Positions 1 to 11,839 of a stretch of DNA of 64,000 nucleotides are shown in pieces. Every line of letters starts with the position of its first letter. The first letter of the stretch is position 1. A model generated the notes under the pieces. That model searched no databases, was not told where the DNA came from, and worked only from the letters and a program-made list of their open reading frames with translations. Both the position numbers and the translations under genes were made by a program. The stretch comes from Bryoerythrophyllum caledonicum (taxonomy: Eukaryota > Streptophyta > Bryopsida > Pottiales > Pottiaceae), in contig OZ020517.1 in assembly GCA_963971425.1 (NCBI GenBank), forward strand, positions 16,520,904-16,584,903. Reading direction: 5' to 3'.

Positions 1-699
1 ATCTTGTACAAGACTTGTATGAGAGTGTGTGGTAAAATTTTTGGTAAGTTTGACCGCACGGATTGAAAGATATTAGCCTTTGAAGTGTGACATAATCTTT
101 TTTTCAGGTCATACTATACACATTCAACAAACTTCGACCACCTTCTATGGCAACTTTTTGCACTACAAGCCGTGATTTTATTGTGTTAACTTGAAAAGGA
201 TCATGTTAGGCACATGTGCATCAAATTTTAGAAGTAGAAGAGGTGTAGAAGATGTCCTAAAAAATCATGCAATGCAACTATGTGCTGAGAATCAATAATA
301 CACTTTATATTTTGCATATATCATATCCTTCTCAAATATTTGAAATTCACAAATCCGTACGGTAGATGCAAAGATCTCAATTTCCTTTCCAAGAGGACAT
401 TTTCTTTCTTTTAAATGGACAAAAACTCGAAATTCTATTGAGTTTAGAAGTTATTAAAGTTTGGTGACAGTATTTGTGATATGTCACACTAAACTGCTGC
501 ACTATTTGTATATGTAAGTGAAAATAAATTGTAACTTTTGAACTGTAAGTCGGAATTCTACGAAATTTGTGTCTACGCAAAGCTAATCAAAAGTTGGCCG
601 TTCAAAGCTGGCCATTCAGAAAATAATGCCTAGAATTGAGAACATGGTACCTTACCCAAACTCAAAACATCCCCCGAGGGGACATCGGTCCTTTAGGGG
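1..699 (-). mobile_element. piggyBac-like MITE copy, cut by window edge
   Basis: This stretch is an inverted, diverged copy of the element at 7206-8150. Its end at 690-699 reads CCTTTAGGGG on the + strand and is followed by TTAA at 700-703, matching the terminal repeat and TTAA border of the other copy. Shared internal blocks include the stretch at 56-75, which matches the reverse complement of 7970-7990, and a region around 130-250. The second terminus would lie before base 1. No coding capacity is seen; the short minus-strand ORF at 377-580 has no recognisable content. Confidence 0.6.
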
Positions 700-883
700 T
701 TAATTTGGTAATGAGATGTTCTAGGAGCCATAGCAAATCACCAAAGCATCTCTAAAACTTACAAAATTTTCCATAACAAAAAGCCTCACAAGTGCACTTG
801 CATTGAGAAGGTTGTGGTGTGTAAAACTTTTGTGCATAATATCAAGTTATACACATTTCTTTATAATCTTTGCAAGTATAATC

Positions 884-950
884 TAGTGGAACGAACAAAC
901 ACTTTATTCACTCCGGCCCTTTATGGAGGACCGGTGTTTATCTTCTTTTT
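884..950 (+). mobile_element. 5'-truncated LINE/SINE 3' tail copy with TSD
   Basis: About 67 bp match the 3' end of the non-LTR family in this window: a conserved block beginning GTGGAACGAACAAACACTTT, a short GC-rich hairpin (CTCCGGCC ... GGACCGG), then a pyrimidine tail rich in TTC/T. It is flanked by a 15-bp near-perfect direct repeat at 869-883 and 951-965 (one mismatch), as expected for target-primed insertion of a severely 5'-truncated copy. Confidence 0.7.
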
Positions 951-969
951 TTTGCATGTATAATCCCTA

Positions 970-2044
970 CAAGTGGCAAACTCTAAGGGAATTAGATTGA
1001 ATTGGGTGCCACAAGAGAACACCGTCCCTTCATGGCTACTTCCATGCAAATGTGGAACCCAAAGATGTCATTGTAATGCGAGATTTAGACCAGACATACT
1101 ACGCGTTAAAGGACTACAATATAAAGACCCCCCACCGGACCACATAAATACAACCCTTACTATCCAATTTATCGAATTCAAATATTGTAATGATAGATTT
1201 TTCCCAGAAACAATTGAAAACAAAATTTATAAATACCAACCACTCATTAATGACATTGCAGCTCTTGGATGGAACGTTGATCCCCTTATTGTCATAACCG
1301 CTGGAGCTAGAGCTACTACCTTAATTCCCTCTATGCAAAGTCTCAAAAAAACATTTAATATCCCCATTAACCAAATTAAAAAGACTTTCATAAAAATTAA
1401 TACCATCGCTATCCAACATGCAATGTCCATACTTCTACACAAACAGAAACTCAAAAACAACCAACCTCTCCCAGACTTACACAACACCTCTTAATTTTTT
1501 AATTTTTTTCAAATTTAAAAAAAAACACACACACACACACACACACACACCTAACCTCTACAAATCATCCCTTGGAATGGAGCCTTGTGGCTCCAACTGA
1601 TCCCTGGTCTTGGTCTTTGGTTATTGATCACTGGTTATTGGTTACTAGTTACTGGTTACTGGTTACTAGTTAGTGGTTACATAGTACCCTACGCTATGGT
1701 CAGTTTCGTACATAATTAATTCAAAATGGGGACTTGTCCAAAATTTTGGAAATTTCAAGAGATTTGGCTAGGCGATACCTATGTAATACCAAGGTGACAC
1801 CCGTGCAAGATCTAGGTGATACTCATGCAATACCTATGTGATATCCATTGTATCGAATCAATGTGACAGAAAAAAATAAATGCTACGGCAGTTGCCTGCC
1901 GAAACTGACCGTAGCGTACAGTATCTACCCTCGAGAGGGAGGTAGTTCCATACTACTAAATCTATGTCCTTTGGACATGGATCTAGTGGTGGAACAAACA
2001 AACACTTTATTCGCTTCCGCCTTTGAGGACCCAGAGTTTTTCTT
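970..2044 (+). mobile_element. 5'-truncated LINE copy retaining PD-(D/E)XK nuclease domain
   Basis: An open frame at 973-1494 encodes the C-terminal nuclease-like domain of the same non-LTR family found at 20-27 kb on the other strand. Visible features are a Cys/His cluster (CKCGTQRCHC), RPD at 1087-1095 and EFK at 1174-1182. Together these fit the PD...ExK catalytic core of a restriction-like endonuclease. The frame has no ATG start and no RT, so it is a truncated copy. The 3' UTR follows, with a (CA)n run near 1526-1550, GGTTACTGG-type repeats at about 1620-1680, the GTGGAACAAACAAACACTTT block near 1990 and a TTTTTCTTC end. No clear TSD was found. The nuclease domain has no in-frame stop. 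Confidence 0.7.
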
Positions 2045-2702
2045 CAACTTGGAAACGTGTACAAGCAAAAAGAACGTGTACTTATTGCCGGGTACTGTAC
2101 ATTGTAGACAGCCCTTCACTCCATCACTCTCAACACAAGTAACATACTGAGTACAAAATTCCTCAAAATCTCTGAATATTTCCCCAAGTCTACCCAAAAG
2201 ATGTTTAATTTATGTCACTTTCTGAAAGGTGTTGTGTGGGTCTCATGCTCAGTTTGGTCGGAATTACAGCCTACTCCCAGAACCCTCCTCTGCATGAGAC
2301 ATTCCATCTGCTACTGCTACTACACCCGGAACTAGACTGATATCCATGCCATACTCAGGTGATATCCTCTCAAAGATATTGTAATAATACCCTTGTAATA
2401 TCTAGGCCATACTGAGGTTTGTAAGCTAGGAAACTGATGAAGTCCTCAACTCTCTCATGGAGTTTATATATCCAATAAATATTTATGTACACTCATCTCT
2501 CCCATAATTTATAGCCATAACAAAGGTAATAACTTAGCAGAGAGTTTTATAAGTTAGTTGAATTTCCAGTAAGTTGAGGTTATAAGTTAGCGGTATTATG
2601 AGAGGTATAACTTGTGGGAGAGATGAGTATAATACTCATCCCTTAATACTTAGATTATGAGAGGCTACACCCGTTTGATTTTGAGACGTTCGAGTGTAAG
2701 GT

Positions 2703-2810
2703 GGTGCGACTGGTGACCATAGTATTCTACATGTATGGTGTCGTATTTGAATTGAAATACTGAAATGGCCTCCAAATGAAAGATGTTAGTCGTAAGAAAA
2801 CTAAGTTGAG
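2703..2810 (-). repeat. Dispersed ~110-bp repeat, copy 1
   Basis: The reverse complement matches three other copies at 28945-29060, 31795-31925 and 32025-32155. They share the core ACATCTTTCATTTGGAGG and a downstream CAAATAC-ACACCATAC block. The family is non-coding and unclassified. In the 31.7-32.1 kb region the repeat is part of a longer unit of about 230 bp. Confidence 0.6.
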
Positions 2811-3055
2811 TATGAATCCTGTTCCTTGACAATAGCATTGCATTTCAACTAACACTACAGATCTGTAAAGAGAATTGGAGAGCCATGAACTTGAAGGTAG
2901 AGTGATCTGTTGCTGTATGAACTAGTGTGTGTCTGTTTGTTTTCCTATCGATAAAACACAAGTTCTATGCTAAATTGCGGACGAGTTGAAGGTCGCAGAA
3001 GAGTTGCGAGATTCTTGAGTTATGAACGATCACAGGCTAAGGATACGGAGAATGA

Positions 3056-4264
3056 TCAGCTGAGGAGCGCGACGGCGAATTTCTCATTGACGGCGTCGCG
3101 GTTGTGCGGGGGGAGCGTGGCGTGGAAGAAGCGGTGCGGGCGGAAGAGGACGGTGCTGCCCTGGCCGGTGTGGAACTTGTAGAGGAGGCCTGGCGCGACG
3201 AACTCGCCGCCGGCGGGGTGACCGTAGGCGGTCCAGCAGACGATCTCGAAGGCGTCAGCGTCAGCGGCCATGGCGCGGCGGAGCGGAACCTCGCCGCCGC
3301 GCGCGACGTACAGGTTGTGGAACGGCACGGTGTCGTGGTCCAGGCCGATGCGGAGCTCTAACCCTAGGTCCGCAGCGCCGGCGCGCTCCTCCAGCGCCAG
3401 GCACACGCGCGGGCCGAAGTGCGACGACACGCCGTTGTAGAGCTGCGTGGCCACCAGATTCGCGCTGTCGTACAACGCCTGGTCGCGCTCCGACAGTCGC
3501 TTGCGCTGCGAGTGCGTCACCGCGTTCTCCAGGCAGCACTCCGGCGCTGGCGCCTTCACCTTCCGCGAGCTCCGCGCGCCGTCGTCCAAGAACGGCGTGA
3601 AAGTGTGGAGCGAGTTCATTAAGGCCGACAGGGAATGCGCGTAGAACTCCGCGAAGATCATCGGGACGTACATGAGGAGCACGTCGGCCAGCGTCAGGTC
3701 TTGGAGCGTCGCGCTGCCGTTGAGGAGGATGTTGCCAAGGAAGACGGCTGTCGGATCGTGGATCGTCTTCACGCGCTCCTTTATGTCGTCGCGCCAGGTT
3801 TCTTTCAACGGCGACGCGTCCAAATCAATTCCGGTGCCCGACGGCGCCTCTGGCTCGCGCACGTCCGAGTACACGATGTGCACAGCCATGCTGCGCCTCA
3901 GGCAGAAGCGCTGGCGCAGGATCTGCGCTTCCTGGCCGAGGAGATTGCAGTGCAGGACGAGGAAGCAGGCGCCGCTCTCAGCACGCCTGGCCTGCCAGGT
4001 CTTGACGAGGGCGACGTAGTCGTCGGGGGAGGCAATGGTGTCCTCGGCGTAGAGAGTGTCGAGGAGCGGCTGATCCGTGTCGTCCTCGTCGACATCGCAG
4101 GTGATGCACGGCCCGCTTTCGTAGCAGTCCTCACACATTGTCGCCTCTGAGCTGTATGGATCATGCGGCGCTATTTCGAACGCCTGGGAAGGAGATGAAA
4201 TTAATCGCCGTACATTCAACATCAGAGAACAAGGCATCACGACACGGTCAGAGTCCTCGACCAT
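3056..4264 (-). CDS. Uncharacterised intronless GC-rich gene, 402 aa
   Basis: This single open frame runs from ATG at 4264 to TGA at 3056; the ORF is open a few codons further but without an earlier ATG. I do not recognise the family. It is far richer in G+C and CpG than the surrounding AT-rich DNA, and its amino-acid composition looks like a real protein. Residues ~45-60 hold a Cys-rich acidic patch (CEDCYESGPCITCDVDEDD). The centre is mostly helical-looking and hydrophobic (LADVLLMYVPMIFAEFYA). The C-terminus contains FRPHRFFHATLPPHN followed by EKFAVALL, which loosely recalls the last strands of a double-stranded beta-helix oxygenase fold. No complete HxD...H triad can be asserted, so no function is assigned. 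There is no signal peptide. Lack of introns contrasts with every other gene here, so recent retroposition or transfer is possible. Confidence 0.65.
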   Translation of the reverse strand: MVEDSDRVVMPCSLMLNVRRLISSPSQAFEIAPHDPYSSEATMCEDCYESGPCITCDVDEDDTDQPLLDTLYAEDTIASPDDYVALVKTWQARRAESGACFLVLHCNLLGQEAQILRQRFCLRRSMAVHIVYSDVREPEAPSGTGIDLDASPLKETWRDDIKERVKTIHDPTAVFLGNILLNGSATLQDLTLADVLLMYVPMIFAEFYAHSLSALMNSLHTFTPFLDDGARSSRKVKAPAPECCLENAVTHSQRKRLSERDQALYDSANLVATQLYNGVSSHFGPRVCLALEERAGAADLGLELRIGLDHDTVPFHNLYVARGGEVPLRRAMAADADAFEIVCWTAYGHPAGGEFVAPGLLYKFHTGQGSTVLFRPHRFFHATLPPHNRDAVNEKFAVALLS

Positions 4265-4279
4265 ATCCTCATTCAATCT

Positions 4280-6840
4280 GCTCCGCTGCAGTCACAGCTC
4301 TGGCCTTCGGGTTGGTCACATCTAAAATCACAGCAGTGTCATTGAATCAATCAAAATGCTCAAAGTTGAAGGCATATCGCAGGTGTTCCATCGCTACGTA
4401 CATTTAGATCGTCTGCTCTTTTCACCGCAGGTACTCCTTCACAGATACAGTTTGTGATCTTCTCCGTCGTTAGCTAGGTTGTGATCCGTACCGCGTACTC
4501 GTGAAATGACAATTTAACGAGCGGCTTCGCACCTCTGAATGATTAGGTCGCATCTTTTGTCTCCCCAGACGCGTCGAAGAATATGTTACGACAGCCGCCA
4601 GAACACAACCTGCGCACCGTGGATACGATCAGTCCAAGACTGTGACGCTTCGAGTACAGGACTCTATCAAGGTATGCAAAGAGACAAAAATCTCATCAGT
4701 TTAATACTGCATTCAATTGTTGCAGGAGGAGGCAGTCAACTACAATATTGGAAGCTTTCAAATTCATCAACTGATCCAGCAACCTAACATACGGATGTCA
4801 TGAAGTGCTGAACGATTAAGACATCGATCGATCAGCTGGGAAATTACAGCTGATGAGAGATCAATGCCCAGGTCATTCATCAACCCCGAATTTTGCAGTT
4901 AAAGAGGAACACATCATTCGAGAGGTTGATCACTTGCAGCACAACCACTTGCACTGTTCACAGGTACAATCACAGCTAGTGTCGTCATCTAAACTATAGG
5001 ATTGGTAGGTCCAGAATATGAGCGGCAATTATAAGCCTGAACCTAATCATCTATACTAGTAGATCATTGACTCCGTGACCTGCTTAGAAACTTTTCCACC
5101 CCATTCGAGCTACTAACACCGTCTGAAGGGATGCAGAATCCAGTGATGACGAAATATTGATCGCTGAAAATCACCTGGTTTACGGCCTTAAGTGGATTAA
5201 GCATTTTAGACGAAGACGGCACTAAGGCCGACAAACAGAATCAACCGTACCAAGACCTCTCACCTTAGTTAGCGGCCACCACTTCCAGTTATGAATCAAT
5301 CAGTAACATCACCTCTTCACAGGTTTAGTATGAAACCCTCCAGAAAGAAATCAGCAGGAGCGCCTAGAACTGAATCCTCGGACCTCTCTCAATCCTTAGC
5401 AATATAGTACAACCCCAGGTAACTCATATTTCAGTGAAGAATCCTTCTGAACTTAGGGCCAAGATGAAGACCAGCCCCCTCCACTCGCGAACTTGTGAGA
5501 TATCAGAAACTTTAGAAGGATGACTTGTGCTAGAAACCTTGAAAAACACAAAAAACAAAAAAACAAATACTATACAGAAACAAAACCTGGCTCTGACCCT
5601 TTCTTTTCTCTCCCGGGACTCTGAACTAGGAAGCAAAGACTCATATGCGAAAAGAATCCGCAGGGGTGGTGAGAGTGGTGAGAGTGAGAGAGAGAGAAGC
5701 CTATGCTAGAAAAGGAAAATGCATGCGATTTGCATGTGAAACATAGATACTAGACGGTCCCTCCGAGTGGGTGGGCAAGGCCATCATGAAGCTGCTACTT
5801 TCCACCCACACCTTCGTGTAGAGCACCAAGCTAGAAGCTGCCTCTCTCGCTCTCTCTCTTTCTCTATCTCTCTCTCAGCTCTCCCTCTGAGTGCCTTCAC
5901 CAGTGGAGCTGGCTGAGCTAGACTACTAGAGTACAGTAGGAGCTAAAAAGGGAAAAAGAGGGCGGTGGCATGAGTTGCACAAGAGAGAGTATGGAGCCGG
6001 TGACATGGAGGAATGATAAGTGATGGAGCATACCAAAAGCCTTGAACTTGCCTTTGCTTTTTCGGTATGTCTTTAGACTGGGTGGGAATTTGTACTGTTT
6101 GGACTGGGAGTGAAGTTTGTACTCTTTGTACGTGGTGTGGTAAAAATGTGCGTTTTCTTTACATTGACGATGTCATCCTGCCATTGAGTGTTTTTCCCCG
6201 TTTGAAATAAAGAGAGATTTTAACTTAGATATGCAAGATCATGCTATTTTGGGACATAGATTTCAGTTGCAATTGGGCTCATTGTCAGGTGGATTTTAAC
6301 TACACGTGAACATTTTTCTGATGTATGATGGTACTCTGACATTGGTTGGGGTGTGACCCGGTTGTGTACAGAGCTGTTGGGTGTGGGTGATTTGGGAAGA
6401 AGTTTGCATTGTGACTTAACCATGGTTTTATCGGGTGAGAAGAATCACAGACAAGCAGAAAAGTACTCCACACTGACAATGGGTCACACACACGACAACC
6501 ATTTTGGTGATGATGTGGAGAGCCGACAAGGTTGTAACATGGCATTATCATTATTATTCATGAAACAGGCCCTGTCTCATGTCCCTGATGCTTGACAGCC
6601 ATGTGTATTCTCTATATCCCCAAAGTCACAAGAAAGGTCCCTCAACTGACCTATCCCAGATTTTTCCTTTTTCTACCTTACAAATTTACAATCTGACACC
6701 TCCAGAAGTTGGTGGGGTCATTCATTTTTAGACTAATTGCATGTCTACAGAATGGTAGTATTGCAATGTACATGTTGTTCCCCAAATTGTCAGCTATTCA
6801 AGGTCAGTGAAGGCTTACCACTATGTACCCATAACTATGT
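4280..6840. other. No gene recognised
   Basis: I see no supported coding region. Simple-sequence tracts occur: GA-rich near 5665-5700 and CT-rich near 5840-5880. Short ORFs here have no recognisable features. Confidence 0.5.
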
Positions 6841-6849
6841 CACTGTAGT

Positions 6850-7008
6850 AAGGTAAGACTCCCATAACCAACCAAAACCCATAGCCAACGCCTATAAAAT
6901 TGGGGTATATCCAACCCTCTTCCATCCCATTACCACCAACTCAGCTCCAAATGGAGGTTTGCTATTAGTCAAGACCCTTACTTTTGGTCGTTGGTTATGG
7001 GAGGTACC
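6850..7008. mobile_element. Small MITE with terminal inverted repeats (~155 bp)
   Basis: The left end contains CTCCCATAACCAAC at about 6859-6872. The right end (about 6988-7003) contains GTTGGTTATGGGAG, its reverse complement, so the segment can fold into a hairpin. Adjacent GGTA/TACC bases extend the symmetry. A degraded relative lies at about 28360-28500. No target-site duplication was identified. Confidence 0.5.
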
Positions 7009-7019
7009 TACTGTTGGCC

Positions 7020-7180
7020 ACCCACTAAACATGGTTGCACAATTTGTAAATTCATAATTAATTCAGCTTTCATCAAAAAAATATGAAATCACTTGGGTTG
7101 GAATTGTAATTCTATTGGCTATCACTGGAAAAATAATAGTATAATTATCTCCTCTCCATATATGCACATTCCTTAAGTTG
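7020..7180 (+). repeat. Dispersed repeat shared with 30730-30890
   Basis: This block includes CTAAACATGG, TTTGTAAATTCATAA, ATATGAAATCACTTGG and CTCCATATATGCACATTC. It is repeated in order at 30730-30890. At 6850-7180 it directly follows the small MITE. In the second locus the two parts are separated by the 2.2-kb TIR element, which suggests a later insertion. Confidence 0.55.
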
Positions 7181-7205
7181 TTGGTTTTAGGGGGGCTTAC
7201 CTTAA

Positions 7206-8150
7206 CCCCTAAAGGACCAAGTGTCAAAAATGGGCTTTTTGAAAGTTTGGTCAGGTTCCTATGGTGTCAATTTCCAACATTCTTCTTTGAAATTTTCACT
7301 ATAGAAAGACATTACCAAGACCTTAGTGGGAAAACAATTTTTTCCTAAATTGGACATTTGATGAAAAAGTTATAGGGTTTTTAATTTCAAATGGGGAGGG
7401 CGGGCACCTCGGGCACCTCCAAAAACTTTTGATAGGACACTCTATTGAATGTGAGATTTTGAGTACTTGCAAGAAATATTATTTCCCTTCATATTGTCAA
7501 AAAAAAGTTCTTGTCTTTAGTGAAAAATAGCATACCAACCCAAGTCAAACATTTTCACACATTGTCACTCATTGTTGGGCAAGGTACCAAAAAAACTTCT
7601 TCTTTTCCACATAAAACCTAGAGATCTTCATATTTTTCACTTTTTATTTTTTCCACAACAATATGTACTATAAACCTTCTTATCAACCATTCGGATTATC
7701 AATCGAAAACATATTAAGTTCAAAAAAAATTAAAGTGTGAATTAACAAATTTCGAGCCTCCACTCCTTGCACACTTGTTTTGAATATGCTACACCCCGTC
7801 TCTACCTCTAAAAATTGGTGTGTAAGGAGCTAACATCATGCTTAACAAGATGGTAATAGATTTAGACCTTGTGTAGTGAAATTTTTTGACACCAAGTGAA
7901 GTCAAAGTCTGCTGATCCACTAAACGCAGGGAAGAAAATGAACCATTTGCTTGACTTCAAACACTATAATCTTTCAATCCGTGCGGTCAAAGTTTATGAA
8001 ATTTTGTACATGTATTACTTAATAAGCCTTTATTGAGATCCTACGGTCAGAACTAAAAATCAAAGTTTTTGTTTCCTTCTTTATTCATTGCACTAGAATC
8101 CAACAATTTTGAAGTGTTTTTGGTGTAAAACTGTCTTGGTACCTTAGGGG
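7206..8150 (+). mobile_element. piggyBac-like non-autonomous element flanked by TTAA
   Basis: The left terminus CCCCTAAAGGACCAAG (from 7206) mirrors the right terminus CTTGGTACCTTAGGGG (ending 8150). TTAA is present at both borders (7202-7205 and 8151-8154). A TTAA target with short TIRs beginning CCC is characteristic of the piggyBac superfamily. The interior of about 945 bp encodes no transposase, so the copy would be non-autonomous. A second copy runs inverted from 699 to beyond base 1. Confidence 0.6.
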
Positions 8151-8155
8151 TTAAG

Positions 8156-11100
8156 TGCTATTTTAGGTTTTCGGTGATGCTAACCTCAACAGACTCTTTT
8201 ATTCACACTGATTGGCCAGCATTACCCTTGTAATTATTGTCCAATGTACAGTCACCTAGTTATTGAACAAGCTACTTTACATTTTTTTCAATCTCACTTT
8301 CTTTATTATTCAATTTTGGAGTTTGTGCTGACTTCAAAGGGTGAAAAACAAAAAAACCATCAAAGACAAAGGTTGTATTGTCCCAATCAGGTTAGGTGTC
8401 TGAACCCTGGAACTGGGATGATGATTATAGCCTCTGTACAGTACTTCAGTTGACTTCAAGGTTGAACATGGTATCCTTCTTCTTTAAGAATTTGCTTTTT
8501 TCTTTTTTTTCAAAAGCCAGCTGTTTGGAATCTGAATGTCTCACTATTGAGCAGACTTTGGGAAGACGAACTTAATACTAATTAGCCAAGGACATTAAGT
8601 ACTAAGGACTCCAAAGTTTTAACGTTGTCCATGTCATCATGTTGAAAAAAGTCTCATGGGCTTTTAAAAAATTTCTATTTATTGGCATATTCAATTTGTG
8701 TATTTTAAGCCAAGCTCAAGGAAGTGCCCAATTACTACTGTTAAAGACACTATAGTAGTGTCTTTAGTGATACTGGTGCATTTATTTATTTTTTAGATTT
8801 TCGCCAGGTTGGATTAACCCTCAAATTTCACCACTTTTTTTTCTTTTTCTTTTTCCAGAGGCATTCTCGTCATTTTAAATGGTCTAACCACGAAAATCAT
8901 GGTTAACTGAACTTAAGAATTATTTATTAGTCGTATTCGTCTTTCAATTATTTACCAAATATCACAAATTTTAATAAGTATGATTTTCATCCACTATTCC
9001 GTTTTCGAAACCTAAAATTTATTAAATCATCTAAATTTTATTCCAAAGGAAAAAATACTTTTGATTTTTCAATTGACTCCCTTTTTTTGAAGTTTTTCAT
9101 TCAAAAAGATTAATCTATTGATAGAAGTTGTAGTTCAATTTATATCCAAAATATCTGCATTGGAGGATTGAATTTAGCCTCATAAAAATACAGAATCTTG
9201 TAAATTTTTGATGAATCAAGATTCTATTGAAAGAAATTACGATCAGCTTTGCTTTTGCATAATTTGTTACAGATTATATTTGGCCATCCTCATATCATTA
9301 TTACTCCTTGTCACCAAAATATTGTTTCATATGTAATATGTACGTTAAAGATTTATTTATGGATATTTGATATTACACACCAATTTTCCCATCTATCAAT
9401 CTAGTTATCAAATTCTTTGTAATGGTAAAATAAATTGCCACAAAAAAAATGAACTCATTATTTATTTCTATAAATTAAATACTAAACATTACCACAATTG
9501 AATTATAAATTTAATAAAATACCAATAATAGTGTACTATGTAATTCATTCTTTTTTAGGATTTTTCTATATGAATCTGCTATAGCTATATTGAAAATTTC
9601 AACGAAGTAAATTCCAAGAAATTATATTTGGAAAAAATATGAATACTCCAATGTAAGTAAATAGCATGGTCATTCACTAAGTGATGAATATTTAAAGTTT
9701 GATAATTACATTCACCTCGATGCAAAAAAATCAAATTCCTTTGCTCTCTTTTTAAAAAATAATATGGATAACAACCTTTGCTTACACTTTACAACTTTGT
9801 TTTTTGAATTAACTCTAGGTCAACCACCAATGCCTTCCAATATTGAAGGCTTTGCCATAGCACAATAGCAAGGTCAGCACCATTGGCACAAATGTTTTTA
9901 TTTTGTTTTGGTAGGAAACAAGATAGCTCACAAGAAACAATTAAAAGAAAATATATCCTGCAAATTTTCATTTTAAATGGCGAAATATCACCCAATCTTT
10001 TTGTAGATTTTTTTAATCCCCACTTAATTTAATTTTTTTTAAAGGAATTACTTCTCGGATCTTTAATATTATCTAAATTCTAGAAAAGCATGCAAATCTT
10101 GCAAGTACAGTACTATGTTCTGAGTAAGGATATTTTTGGTGGCTTTTTGAAAGTGGAAGACATACAAAAACAGCAAATTCAGGCCCAAATTAGCACACTG
10201 TCATCATTTTAAGGCTCCCTCCAGCAAAGTGAGATAATATGCTCAAGGTATTAATGAGTGTTATGATCATATTAGTTGGATATTAAATGTCACCCGAACA
10301 TGTCATAAAGCCGTTGCAGGAATTGCTCACAAATCATCAATCTCTGTGGGTGCTGAAATTATTTATGAAGGCATGCATGCTGTGATGTGTGTATGACAAT
10401 GAAACATCATGAAAATGCTGATCCTACATATCATTCTAGTAAATTGAGTGAAATAACGAAGGGGATTTCACACAAACGGTCAAGAGGCCAAGTGCTTCTA
10501 GCAATTTGATTGGTGAAGAGTCTCAAAATTGGCCTCGATCAGTTTCTTGGCTTTTGCATTACAGACCAAGGTCTAGAGGATGGTGGCATCCAAAATGCTT
10601 ATATGGCAACATTTTTTAAGAGTATTGGCGCCAAGAATTTGCCCTCTTAATCCTTTACCGTCCAAGGATGTTTCTGAAAAATCTGGAAAAACCAAGATTT
10701 CTGCTGATTTCTTTCTTTGAACCAGATTTGATGGAAACACAATGTCTGATATTAATATCTAACCTTAAAAAGTTGAACTTAACCCATGACCTCAATTTTG
10801 GAGATTTTTGCACAACACCCAACGGTTGATGGAATAGATTACCGGTATAGTGTTTAAAGTTACCGTATATTGGTTGTGAAAACTGTGGATTTTGGAGGGT
10901 GTACTACTTTAACCATCAATAGATTCTTGCAAGAATTTTTTGACTTTGAATTAGAGCGGTTCACATATGCACTAGGTTGATAGCTTCGCATTGACATGTC
11001 ATATGTGAAGAAAATATTTATACACAATTATTGGTGATTATTTTTCTTTTTTCTACTTAATTGTATATAAAAATGTTCCAACCTTGTACAAATTAAAACG

Positions 11101-11590
11101 GAAGTTTCGTATGTGAGGAGATAGATCAACTATGGGAGTATGAAACTCCCACTTGGTTGCTTCTACCAAAAAAATTAGTTAAATTGTGATTTTTAGTCTT
11201 AGATAACCGGAAAAATAGTTAGTATTACGTAGAAGTAGATTGTATAATAATTAGTGAAAGTCGGTGAATGCTTGACTAGTTAATTAGTGTTAAAGTGGTG
11301 ATAAAACCGGGCCTTAAAACTATCTAGGTTGTGCCCGGAAAAACCTAGGAAGAATGCCCATGAAGGATCTCCGGAACAAAAGTCCAAATCACCACTTAAA
11401 GATAAACTAGCTAGTCAAAGTCTTCATCAACTAGATAGTCTGCTTAGTAATTGTTTAGGTTTTTTCTTTTTACCTTATTGTTGTAGAAATCTTAAGTTCC
11501 TATTTGAGAAAATAGGAATTTCATTTTATATGAAGAAAAAAAAAGGAGAAAAATAGAATATCAAAAAATAAATATAAAAATAATAAATAA
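8156..11590. other. AT-rich stretch without recognised genes
   Basis: No convincing ORF, splice-consistent exon series or RNA gene is seen. Around 10250-10400 an open stretch reads like a short decayed coding remnant, but I cannot assign it to a family. A 75-codon ORF at 11329-11556 has low-complexity content and no support as a gene. Confidence 0.5.
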
Positions 11591-11594
11591 TAAA

Positions 11595-11655
11595 ATGGGT
11601 ACCAACCCGGATACCAGGCTAGGTACCGGGCCAGGTATCGGCACCCAGGTACCGG
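11595..11655. repeat. Short GGTACC-containing repeat cluster
   Basis: Three or more overlapping near-palindromic units built on GGTACC/GGTATC occur in about 60 bp of GC-rich sequence. The function is unknown. Similar TACCGAGGTGCC words recur at 12700-13100. Confidence 0.45.
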
Positions 11656-11839
11656 CGTTCCTAGGCCAGCCTTCCCAGCCGGCGTTTCTCGAGTCAAAGT
11701 CTTCTCCAAGCCTTCTCCTCCTGGTCCGTGCCCTTTTCTCTCTTTCCTCACAATCTTCTCTCTCTTTCCTCACAGTAGAAAGAGGTGTTGAAAGAAGCAT
11801 GAACGAAGGGCGCGGAAGCTAGGGTTTTGAAGGAGAATG

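Noticed and set aside
1526..1550. (CA)n as a possible satellite or Z-DNA site
   Set aside because: A simple microsatellite inside a LINE 3' UTR; no further signal.
3104..4164. Long plus-strand and alternative-frame ORFs across the 3.06-4.26 kb gene
   Set aside because: High GC content lowers stop frequency. The longest minus frame has the most protein-like composition; the others are Arg/Ala/Val shadows.
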